Source: Thamnaconus septentrionalis
Lineage: Eukaryota > Chordata > Actinopteri > Tetraodontiformes > Monacanthidae
Direction of reading: 5' to 3'
Assembly (NCBI GenBank): GCA_009823395.1
Contig: CM020512.1
Coordinates: forward strand, 2,725,905-2,789,904
Length of the DNA: 64,000 nucleotides
The translations under genes were made by a program, and so were the position numbers. Shown piece after piece: positions 1 through 10,741 of the stretch (its first letter is position 1; each line of letters starts with the position of its first letter). The notes below the pieces were generated by a model, which was given only the letters and a program-made list of their open reading frames with translations, made no database searches and had not been told where the DNA came from.

Positions 1-48
1 CCTCCCGACGGAGAAACGATAGATAGATAGATAGATAGATTAGTTTAG

Positions 49-101
<53 letters not shown>

Positions 102-148
102 ATATCCAAATCTGTATATATAAATGTCTCTCTTCTCGCTCTCATTTC

Positions 149-234
<86 letters not shown>

Positions 235-250
235 AGCGTACCCACCATGC
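1..250. repeat. Simple repeats: (GATA)n, (CA)n and (TA)n
   Basis: A short GATA run (about 19-40) is followed by a CA run (50-97) and a TA run (about 150-231). These are ordinary fish microsatellites. The long reading frames across them translate to alternating Ile-Tyr and are not genes. Confidence 0.95.
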
Positions 251-1260
251 TCGAGAATCGATCGTGGATTGTGTGCAAAGTGAAAATAAACACCACGGAA
301 ACGATTTGCAAAATCCTATTTTTACTTTGGGTCGGCAGGAAACGCAAAAATGTTAGCGAACTTTTACTGGCACAACTCCGAGTGAATTTTAGCATGGACC
401 TTTACAGGCTTTGTGTTCTAAAGTTACTCGAAGCAGCTCCTGCTTCTGTAAACACGGCGTGCTTCAGGCGTTCTTCTTCTTCTTCCGCCCTCAAGGAATA
501 AACATGCAGCGCCACACCAGGCCGGGCATAGGTACTACATCGTTTTCAGTCGTTTCCTGCGTATCCTTGTATCCGTTTTTTCTTTTCTTTTCTTAAATAC
601 GGCTTCGTGTAAACACGTTTTTTTCTCGTGCGGTTTCAAAAATATGCAGTTTCAACAAAAAAAATCCCAAAACATGGAGTTGAATTGTTTTATATTTTTT
701 ATCGTCACTTTTAATGTTATCGCAATAAATGCCAGAAATTATTGTGATAAAACTTTTAGTCCATATCGCCCATCCTTAGCCGTGAGTTTCTAATGTTTAT
801 ATTTTTGAGTGTACTACTTTTACCTGGGGGGGGGGTGTCACTGTGGGTTGTAGCCACAAAGCTATTTAATGACATTCACCTGTGTGCCTCGGACGGCTTG
901 GTGTGGTGGGGTGAGGGTCGGAGGTCATTGTGATAAAGAATGAAGTAAAAGCAAGACTGGAATTATTTTTGCATCAACAATTACTCCTTCGTTTAGCCCA
1001 CCGCGGCTTGTTTATTTATTGATCGCCAGTTAGCCGCAATATGTGCTTTTATTTTGTAAAAGAATGTTGCTGGCGGCTGCTGCGGAACCAAAAAAGAAAA
1101 GACTTCATTCATATTGTAGAACATTAAAATAAAAGTGCACTATACACTTCTTTTAAATTCATTATTGGATTTTGCGTATACAGTGCGATTAATTGTGATT
1201 AATCAGGGAAATCATGCGATTAATTGCGATTAAAATTTTTAATCGTTGCCCAGCCCAATA
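251..1260. other. No gene seen; AT-rich repeat-like DNA
   Basis: I see no exon with sensible splice sites here. The last part (about 1,175-1,255) contains several copies of a GATTAATTGTGATTAAT-like motif and ends in a form I associate with dispersed fish repeats, so it is probably the end of an old mobile element. Confidence 0.5.
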
Positions 1261-1261
1261 T

Positions 1262-1546
1262 ATATATTTTTGGGCGACACGATTCCGGCTTGGGACCTTT
1301 CTGTGTGTTGCATGTTCTCCGTGTCTGCGTGGGTTATGCATGTGAGGTCAATTGAAAATTCTAAATTGTCCGTAGGTGTGCATGTGAGTGTGAATGATTG
1401 TTTGTGTCAATGTGGCCCCCTGTGATGAATTGGCGACTTGTCCAGGGTGTGCCTTGCCTTCGCCATTTGACATCTGGTTTAGGCTCCAGCTGACCGCTGT
1501 GACCCTGAGCTCAGGAAGAAGTGGGTATGGAAAATGGATGGATGCG
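1262..1546 (+). mobile_element. tRNA-headed SINE, degraded copy
   Basis: Over most of its length it matches the better copies at 17,401 and 29,761: the conserved middle (vertebrate-wide 'catgtgaggtcaattga' block), the 'ggcgacttgtccagggtg' block and an A/ATGG-rich tail. The promoter box A half of the tRNA-like head is missing, so this copy is 5' damaged. The 3' tail resembles the end of an L2/Rex-type LINE, which is typical of such SINEs. Confidence 0.75.
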
Positions 1547-2274
1547 TGTTCATTTAATGAAGAGTTTTAGGAGACAAATGCTGATTTCATCTTTAATATG
1601 CAAATTCAGAATACAAGTATTCAGAGGTCTGTGTCGAGTTAAGGCCTAACATCAACAAGCACTATCAGGTCCTGAAGTCAGTCTGAGTCTTTGTCCCCTG
1701 ATCAGTCTTTTTAGATAGAAAAGATCCAGTTGTTCTTACAGGTTCGTTCAGATTATGTCGTCCTCTGATTGGCTGTCCAGTCTCCGCACCCCAATCTCAT
1801 TGGATGTTGCCACTGCCTTTGTTCCTAAATATAGGCTGAGGTCCAAGGTAGAGATGCATGGTAGAGAGCCCCTGAGCCACCATGCCCCCTGGCCAAGCAG
1901 CCAGGGGGCATGGTCAATTGGAGGCATAGTGACCGCCACTGCCACATATGCATAACAGGGTTGCATGAGGTGGAGTGAGACTGTCAATGAAGGCTAACTA
2001 TGTTATAAAAGTATGAAACATAGAAGAGGACATACCTTTGCAAAACTGTTTGATGATGTCAAGTCCAGCGTATATTGTGATTCACTGCTTTGTTTTTCTT
2101 CTACCATGCTAAAAAGGTTATGGTAACAGGGTTGCATGCATGTCGCGGGACACACTTTTCATGAATAGTAATTATGATTTTAAATATATGATATTTAGAA
2201 CAAATGTCCCCCCAGTTATAGGAGACAGCAATTAAACAAACACCAAAATAATAATTTTCCACATTTAATTTAAC
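1547..2274. other. No gene seen; contains a perfect hairpin
   Basis: There is no supported exon. The one structured item is a 14-bp perfect inverted repeat at 1,880-1,893 and 1,900-1,913 around a 6-base loop. The short reading frames on both strands overlap it and show no protein-family features. Confidence 0.5.
1880..1913. repeat. Perfect 14-bp hairpin
   Basis: The arms CCATGCCCCCTGGC and GCCAGGGGGCATGG are exact reverse complements around the loop CAAGCA. It could be a remnant of a foldback element or a structured RNA. No flanking target duplication was found. Confidence 0.7.
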
Positions 2275-2726
2275 TGTTATATTTATGTTGTTCGAGACTG
2301 AATTTGGTTATTAGGGGTGAAGGACAAGAGAAAAATTGCCTTTAGGGGGTGCTCAAGACTAACTTGGTATTTTTAAAACTATTTTTAAAGCATTTCATAA
2401 GCATTCTTTCCTCTTTTTTTTGATTTTAGATTTGGTCTCAGGACAAGTAAATTTACTCAGAAACTGCATGTCTCAGTATTTTGTATGTGGATTATTTAAA
2501 ATTTGATGGGTTGTAAAATGTCCTCCAATTCTGGAATGATCCATATATTGTTTTGTGTTGAATTAGTAGGTGGTGGTTAGTACCGAAAAAAGGTATATCA
2601 CTATGCGTGAATTGTTATGTGTGAATTTATTGTTGCTCAGAACACACATCAGAACAAGTTCCCAATTCACAGAACTCAAATGTACAAGTCTTGACTGAGA
2701 TACTCTACATTATTGTGTGTATATGT

Positions 2727-5700
2727 TCAGATGTTGAATTCAGCTTTTTCATATTCTTGACACAGATCCTTTATATTTTCAACAGCATTGTCAAAGTCTT
2801 GCTCTTCCATACCGTAAAGTTGATACCAATGAAAAAAGGCACGCCGACTATACATTGCCTCGAATGAATCAATGAGGCGATTCCAGGCATCCTTCACAGC
2901 AGTGTTGTTACTCAGCAGACACAGTGTCCTTTCAGTAAATGCTGGGTTGCCACCTCTCACTACCAATGGCATGTTGTTGATGCTAACCTGTAAAACAAAA
3001 CAAAAAAATAAATAAATAAATGGTAATGTTTCCCAAACAGTGATTCTTACCAAGATAAGCTTTCTTACATTCAATACTGGGGACCAGCTCCCAATCTGGG
3101 CGGTGCGTTCGGCTTTGATGGTGGCAATGGTAGCGTCCACATCTCTGAGCATCACATTCCCTCCGTACAGCAGGCAGCAAGACAAGTATCTGCCATTGAA
3201 TGGGTTAACGTTCAGCATCTGATTGCCTGGCTCGAAGCACGAGCGTGTGATCTGATCCATTGAGAACATGAAAGGTCTAGCCACCTGAGGATTGACAGCA
3301 GGCGCGTAGGAGGCCATAGAGAAGTGAAAACGGGGAGATGGCACCAAGTTGGTCGCCAAGTCTGTCAGAGAAACAGTGGGGAAACCACCAAAACGAAAGG
3401 AGCCAGTAATGGAGGAAACGATCCGACTTATCAGCCTGTTCAGGTCGTCATCAAGGGGAAGGTCCATATTCCCTTGCAGACATTGTGAAGGGCATCGTTA
3501 TCGAATAGGAAGATAAGGTCAGACCGCTCCATGGTGGCATGAGCGGCCAGAATAGCGTCGTAGTGGGCATGCACTCTGGAATCACTTTTAGCCGGGAGAA
3601 TTGAGAAGTGCACCTTGGGTGTGCTGTGGTAGTCGGCAGCAAGATGCTCCATCAGCAGAGAGCTGAAACCAGAGCTGCTGCCACCACCTAGGCTGTCGAA
3701 CACCAGGAAACCCTGAAGGGAGCTGCATTTTCCAGCCTGTGGACAGGAGGGAACTTTTGTCATCTCATTTGGCATTCTGAAGTATATTTTTACTCTCCTC
3801 CTAATACATACTGTACATGCATGCAATACCTATTTACTCACCTGTTTGCGGATGCTGTCCAAAACCTCCTCAATGACTTTACTGTCGGGGCCATAGCGTC
3901 CACTAGCATAAACGCCCCCAAAATTGCTATCGTACTCGATAATCATCTCAGGATGGTAAAGCTGGTGGTAGGTTGAGGTGCGTATCGCATCTAAGGGCAT
4001 AAAAAAACCTTTCATCAGTTGTGGTTCACAATGTTAGATATTTATTCTATGGAGAAGTTAAAATTAACTTAACGTATTAACTAAATTGATACTACGCCCA
4101 TAGGATTCATGTACTTGTGACTGTGGGCATCGCGCCAACAAAGACAGCTCTGGCAGTGTGCTTTCCCTTTGCTAACTCAAGAAAGGACACAGATTTATCT
4201 CCTGGCAAGGAATAGAGCAGCGTCCCGTCAGCCTGGATCCCATGTTCAAGGCAGCAAAGCTCCCAGCAGGCATTGCCAATCATGGATCCAGCATTTCCCA
4301 TGTGGATGGAGATGTATTCAGGCTGAGAAAAATAAATATGTATCATCAACACTGTCAAAAGGATTCAGTTCAGAAGCGAGCCGAATATGCAATGTTATTC
4401 ATCTAGTCAATTCGCTCCCGGTGTGTAACGACCTTTCAGTTGTTAAGTATTGAAACATTCTGGTACCTGCAGTTGTTTACTGGCAATATTATAAGTATGA
4501 AGCTAAATATATTCAGAATATCATTTTCTATATATTTAAATTAGAGATTATTAATGTTACATTTTAAATGTGTAACTATATTTTCGTAGCTCTGTTTAAC
4601 CCCCCTCACTCCGTTTCTAAGAGCTTTAAGAGCCACCTGGGTGGCTGGGGGTGGCACTGGCTACCGATGGAATATGATGAGATGTATGAGAAGCATTAGC
4701 CTGCGCTGGTAAATGTGGAAAAACAAACGTCACTGCAGCCCCAAGCAAGACTTACTAACTAACTTAACTGACACACTCACTGTATGTATCTGTGTGAGCG
4801 CCTCGGTCGCCTATTAAATAAAAGTTGCTTCACAAAATACAAGTGTCGAGGCTTTTTTGAGTGGAGGTTAGACGTTTAGCGTTAGCTTTTAGCTCGAGCA
4901 GTCGTATAGCGTTCACACAGGCTGTGTGTAGCAGACAGCCGCTGTGTCAGTGCGGACGCTGCCAGCCTGAGTGACACAGCGCCTGTCAGCAACACAAAAT
5001 ACAATCGTATACAATCAAAATACAATACACGTATTACACGGTTCCAGTCTACAGCAAGATTTATTTCATACACGTGTGCAAACAAAACATGTGATACCCA
5101 TGTGTGTTTCATTTTAAGAAAAGTGATTTTCTGACTTTATTATTTCTAACCAAATAAAATGCATGACTTCTTCAGGGGCAGACAGTGATGGAGACAAAGC
5201 AGGATGGAAAGGACTCAAAAAATGTAGACCTTTTTCTAAGTAAAGAAAGGCGTAATCAGCTGTCATAATCCTGTTTGTAAATAATACACATAAACTATAT
5301 ACTTGTAACATAACTTAAACTTTGGTAACTTTTTTATTTTTGATGTGTACACACTTTGTACCTGTTATGAATAAAAAAAAAAAATCCAGCTTCACCCACA
5401 CATTTGCGGATGAGCCTGTCGAGCCTATTCCAATCTTCGACATTATCCCTACATTTGTATCTTATTGGGCTGAACGTGTCAAATAATGCGAATATAGCTT
5501 ACTACATGCATACATGTAGTGTCTACATTGTATGCATGTATTTGTTGTGTTTGTTTATTGACAAATTGCGAAATATTTTTAACAGGCTGAAAAGAAATCA
5601 GTTTTATTTAAATGGATATACACTTACTCTCGTTACTATTAGAAAATGGGCGGAGATCGAATGTTGATGCGCGCGCCGAACACAGCCGGTGCAAAAATAA

Positions 5701-6750
5701 TGTTTCATTCGTGAAATGACCCTCAAGAGACTTTAAGTCATTAAAGGGTTTCCTGTCATCTACTGAGTATTCAAAAATCCTGCTAGCCATTACTTTGGCG
5801 GGATGTTCATTCATTCTTTAACGTTAATACGTCACCCATTTGTGGAACTCAACATTAAAGGAGTGTAAAAGAAAAAAACAAGGATAGACTTAAATGTTTT
5901 TTTTTTTTTTTTAAATGGAAATAGCTCCCTTGTGGTTTGTCGTGGACCAAAAGTCAGAGCTTGTGACTTTAAGTCTTGAAGAAAGGGACGCAGTGATCTT
6001 TGTTCCATGTGTAACTTCTGCAGGTGGCCATATGGAGCACATAGGCAGTTTTTTTTTCTTCCTTTTTGCGTTTTATACAACTTTTCACCGGTCCCGACAA
6101 TTTTCGCTAATTCCAAAGCATGTTAAGGGGGCCAAAATGAGGTGGAAAGACGCATTAGAATGGAGTCAATTATGTGAAACCCGAACAGAAATATTCACTG
6201 AAACTACAAATAAATTAAGGGGACCATGCTCATTTGGTCCCAGTCTTATGTTATACTAAATGTTCATGCACCAAACAATTGGAAAATTCGTTTGAATGAT
6301 GTGTAGATTTTTTTTTTTTTTTTTTTGTCATCATTTTGCATCTAACTGCAAACAAGCTGAAATTGTGCCTTTTTTGTTGAAGACAGAGACTCGGCCTGAG
6401 AGATTGAAATGCAGGTGAGGATCACACGCGTGACTTTTGTTCCCACGTCTCGACGACGAATAAACTGAATAAGGGTAAAGGGCTAAAAATTTGACGAGTT
6501 AGGTAATAATAATAATAATAATAACAATAATAATAATAATAATAATAATGTTCGAAGCATGTTCGAGCCCTCTCGTCGGGCTCAACCTCAGTAAAACAAA
6601 CCACCATAAATCATTTGAAACCTAAAAATACAAATATCGTGTATAATTTGAAATGTGTCTCTCCATTCTCTGAAACTTCATCTTTACCATGATCCTGATA
6701 AAAGGAAGTAAAATGGAAATTTTGAACGACTGTTAAAAACAGTTTACCAT
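2727..6750 (-). pseudogene. Alpha-tubulin-like gene, copy A (one frameshift)
   Basis: Divergent alpha-tubulin family gene. The exons on the minus strand are: Met-only start exon (ATG at 6,750-6,748, then GTAAAC donor), 4,322-4,115, 3,990-3,842, 3,736-3,069 and 2,987-2,727. All codon phases agree except in the fourth exon, which is 668 nt where copy C has 669. One base is missing near 3,473, so the frame breaks at the point matching about residue 215 of alpha-tubulin. Family landmarks visible: [11 protein letters not shown] near the N-terminus (family GQAG), GGGSSSG in place of GGGTGSG, LTD where the catalytic Glu254 is expected, and RAFFHWY near the C-terminus. The protein stops at EYEKAEFNI, so the acidic tail and terminal Tyr are absent. 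A normal alpha-tubulin has about 450 residues; this one would have about 430. The break may be real or an assembly error; nothing here decides which. Confidence 0.85.
6505..6549. repeat. (TAA)n microsatellite in tubulin A intron 1
   Basis: A run of TAA units with one CAA interruption. The matching repeat in copy C (26,963-27,015) is longer and uninterrupted. Confidence 0.9.
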
Positions 6751-6859
6751 TTTTGTTTCTGTCGTCACGTCAAGAAGATGCTGAGAAGCTTCGAGGGGTC
6801 TTTTGTTGATCGACTGACCAGATGTCGATGTTACCTCTGATCAGTTGCGATAAAGTCGC

Positions 6860-6867
6860 TTTTTACA
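6860..6867 (-). promoter_or_regulatory. Altered TATA box of tubulin copy A
   Basis: On the minus strand this reads TGTAAAAA, about 110 bases upstream of the start codon. The same position in copy C reads TATAAAAA. One substitution has weakened the box in A. Confidence 0.6.
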
Positions 6868-7809
6868 GTGCCGCCGGCTGGCGTTGTATCGTTCTCGAAC
6901 GATTAGTTTGAAAGGACGGAGTTTCTTTCTTTGCCAGGCCCCGCCTTCCGGGAGAGCAACGACATATGTAGTTTGTTCTATCGGAGTTGCCATATATGTC
7001 TATATAGACTCGGCCTGAGAGATTGAAATGCGACTATAGAGACATGTAGTGTCTACATTGTATGCCTGTATTTGTTGTATAAACTTACATTTTTTTGCTT
7101 TTTGTTTTTTTGTTGTATAAACTTAATTTAACATGTCATGTACAATCAAATTTCATTGTGTGTAACCTTAAAACAAAATTAAAGTTGCCATAAATTAATA
7201 ATAATATAATATAATAGTAATATTGTTTGTTGGTTCAACGCAATATCAAATTAAGTTGTCGTAACTTTTTTTTTGTTGAGGCTAAAGTATGGAATACTTG
7301 AATGTTTTACGTACAAATTATTTAATATAGATACCTTGAGGATATATTGCGTTATCTATTTTATGTTTACTCACGAAAGGAAGTTAGAAATAGATACTTT
7401 ATTCATCTCATGAGAAAAATTCACGAAAAAGTAGTTAGGTAGGCAGTTTTCACCATTTGGCCAAAAAATGACTTAGGCAATTATGCTATCACATGAATGA
7501 TATTTTTTTTCTTTCCTAGACCAACAACTTTTTTTTTCCCCCAGAGATTTGGAGAGCACAATTTTTTTCATTTCTTCATATGTGGGTGAGGCAAAATTGC
7601 TCTTTCGTTCAAAAACACTTACATTGCACATGATTTTGAAGCAGTTATGTTTGTTTAAATCTTGCTTCAGATAGCTGGTCCACATAGGTACGGGACCAAA
7701 CTCACTTTGTGTTTACAAAAAGATGACTTTGCAGACATTCCTCCCTTGAACATGATTACAGCTACCTTCCAGAATGCTTCGAAGGTCTTGTGGACAACGC
7801 TTTGGTGTA

Positions 7810-8402
7810 TGTTATGTCCACCTGGTGAACCCGGTTGGTAGACAAACGCACGATAACCATAAAATCCATCAAGTCTCAGTGAAAGTGAACAATTGATTTA
7901 TTGTGACAAATGAACAAAAGATGAGGGAGGACAGGGCAAGGTGATTGTGTCAAAATAATGCCTGCCTCGCCGATCTCAAAAGAAAAACAATCAAAATGCC
8001 TCACTGGCTTATCTAACAAAATAACTTCCAAAACAGTACAGGTGTGGCACAACAACCTAGTGGAATAAAAATTAATCATCTACTGTGTGTGCAAAGATGT
8101 ACAGGGTACTTACCTAGTCCCACAATCCTCCCACCACATATCAGCCAAAGCATGTGTCAGAGCAACAGAACAAAAGGCAAGAGAGGGAGTGTGAGGGTCT
8201 CAGACATTCTCCATTTTATGATATAGCCTCTGTCCTGACAGGCCAGCTGGAGAGAAAGGAGGCCAATAGGAGGCATGGTCTGCCGTCACAGGTGAGTAGG
8301 ATTCCTACACCAAGCATCTGAGAAAAAAAAAAAGAAAAACACAAAGGGGAGGGGGAGGAGGAGAAACACAAAAACGCACTCCTTGCCGCTTGGCACGTAA
8401 CA
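7810..8402. mobile_element. Solo LTR (593 bp) with 5-bp target duplication
   Basis: The element begins TGTTATGTCC and ends CACGTAACA, the TG...CA ends of an LTR. It is flanked by the direct repeat GTGTA at 7,805-7,809 and 8,403-8,407. A second copy is at 34,914-35,528. There is no internal coding region, which is the usual result of LTR-LTR recombination. The ends suggest a Gypsy-type element; the family was not determined. Confidence 0.85.
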
Positions 8403-8407
8403 GTGTA

Positions 8408-10740
8408 CATTACAGGTAGTGGTCAACTCATAGTGGATTTTGCCTATAACCAATAGTACCAATAGACAAAGTCTGGGGAAGCACATAACTGGTTTATGAG
8501 ATGACAGTGCCAAAAATGAAATGTTATCCTAATTAACCAATGCTTATTACATATTACATATCTGTCTACTCAATATTTCAGGATTTCTTTTTGTCTAACT
8601 GACTTTGAAAAGGCTGTCCTGTGAAGTCTGATGGACGCCGCATCTGCTTGTCAGGACAATAGCTACCACCTGCTGACCCTGAAAAACAACAGAGGTCTCC
8701 TCCCATCAGATGGCTGGCACTGTGAAGGTTGTCAGAGCAGCTGAGTGGGTGATTTGCCAGGCATCATCAGGCGATTGCAGACAATTACAACCAATCAAAC
8801 TGCAACAGGTCCTGTACATTGTGCAGAAGAGGATCTGGGTACAGGATGTGCATTTATTTGGGGAGCACATCAGGGACACAGTATGGCATTGACTTCCACC
8901 ACCATACACTGCTGTCACTGAATGTGTCCCTGTTTTTCAAATGAAGGTTGAACCACATTGCCAAAGTACACAAACACCACAAGACAGAGAAACAAGACAG
9001 AAGCTCACAAAAACTGTCCTTTTCAAAGGGGATTAGATGCCAATCTTTGATTACTGCCCTCCCTGTTCTGTGCCATGTTCATTATAATTTGAAAACAACA
9101 ACAAATTAATTAAAAACCAAATTCAATTATTTTTATTCAGTATTTTCATGAGGAAATGAAAGAGGTCCATCAATGATATTTTTTTCTTTTTATTGTGTCA
9201 GCTGTGGTTGTTTTAAAGCGCTTTATAAATAAAGTTACGTTGAGTATGGCTGTCTCTTGATTAAAATTATTCATAAGTATGTGGAAACGTAATTACAGTA
9301 CATCTCTGACATTTATAAAAAGTCAAACGCCCATACATCAGCCTCCCCTGTGCCACGCGGTTCACTTGCATGTCCTCAGCTTGCTGCAACACCCTCCTGA
9401 GAACCTACCTTGCCTCCGGCTCTGACGTTTCAGTGTTGTCTTTTCTCCGAAACAGTGAGCATTTTTCTCCTGGACATTTTTGGTTGGACCAAGCGTTTCT
9501 GCCCCTCATGGTATTTTTGTATTCAGGTTCTTTATTGTGGTGTCTGGCTTCGCCAGTGGGTCGTGCTGCCCCCTGCTGCTTCGGCTCTCCCAAACGCGCT
9601 CTCAACCTCTCTCTCCCCCTCAGGATTGGGCAGTCAGGCATTCTTTGTAGACACGCAACTTTTATTGAATGGCCGCTGGTTATAACAGTGCTCATCAGGA
9701 TACAACAACAAACAACCGGGAGCAAACGCCAACAACTCACACTCGATGTCTCTGCATATTGCATGGAACTTGGCTGCCATCTAGTGGTTAACTCTCGTAA
9801 CAGTTAATTTGTTTATTTGTATCAGAAGGTGTGTGTGTGTGTGTGTGTGTGTGTGGAGCTGGATGCCTGACTTTTTTTTTATTGTCTTTGTGGACAGGTG
9901 CTGTAGGCCGCGGCGGGAACTCAATTCCTGGTGGTTGTCCACGAATCCCCTGGTGTGCATTCTTTTGGTTTGTACTGTCCCTTCCATGAGTTTAGTTTTA
10001 CCCGCCAGAAGGCCCCAGCCTTTTTTTTTTTTTTTTTTTTTAAATTTTTGTTCAGCCATCACAAGAATAATTTCAATTGTTTATTTGAAAAAGAACAATA
10101 AAATTGTGTTTATATTTTCGACTTTGACTCTGCCCATGGTAATTTCGAATCTGTGTCTGCCTGTGCGCAATGTGAAAACAACTAAAACCCAAAAGCACAA
10201 AAAGTATTCTTGAATTGAATTTTATTTTCGTTTACATTGTTAATTTAGAGCAATTTTGTGCAAAAAAAAAAATATATATATAAAAACACAACAAACAACT
10301 GTAACAACAACAAAAAACCTTCCAAAACAAATTTGCACAACCAGATACATTCACATTTTTTAAACAACTCTGTAAACAAAAAAAGGAGTAGACTGAAGCC
10401 GAAGCTTGAATTGATGTGATATTTGATCTGATTTTAATATGATATGATTAATTGATATTTTCTGATTGATTTTCTTACCCGACAACTTGGAACTGTATCG
10501 GAACACATTCTTATAGTCCTCAACGCTGCTAATGTCAAGTTGGAAGACGTTGTTGCTTGACCGTTGAATTTATTCATTTATGCTAATTATAACAATGTAG
10601 GAATTCTTCTGACTTAGAAACAAAATCACAATGGATAAGAATAATCAAACAAGTCTGAAATCCATTTTCATCTGCTCATCAAAACAATGAAATGAACAAC
10701 ATAAATAATTTGAGAGACAGATAGCTTTTTTTTTTTGACT
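8408..10740. other. No convincing gene; repeat-rich
   Basis: The stretch includes a (GT)n run (about 9,829-9,854), poly-T at 10,021-10,040 and several unconnected reading frames. A segment ending 'ctctcgtaaca' near 9,803 resembles an LTR end, but I found no matching start. The frames at 8,710-8,892 and 9,370-9,807 resemble no family I recognise and have no splice context. Confidence 0.5.
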
Positions 10741-10741
10741 T

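Larger units (their letters stand above)
2275..7585. repeat. Segmental duplication, left copy (with 22,579-29,007)
   Basis: From 'atatttatgttgttcgagac' near 2,279 to 'cttcatatgtgg' near 7,585 the sequence runs parallel, in the same orientation, to 22,579-29,007. Long stretches are identical, for example 5,606-5,810 against 26,064-26,270. The left copy lacks about 240 bp found at 24,960-25,210 and about 970 bp found at 27,655-28,628. The unit carries one complete tubulin-like gene, including its promoter. Confidence 0.9.

Noticed and set aside
124..501. Reading frame beginning in the TA repeat
   Set aside because: The start is poly Tyr-Ile from a dinucleotide repeat and the rest has no family features or splice context.
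5915..6259. Open frame shared by both duplication copies (also 26,367-26,564)
   Set aside because: It lies in intron 1 of tubulins A and C. Its conservation is explained by recent duplication; the frame differs in length between copies and shows no domain.
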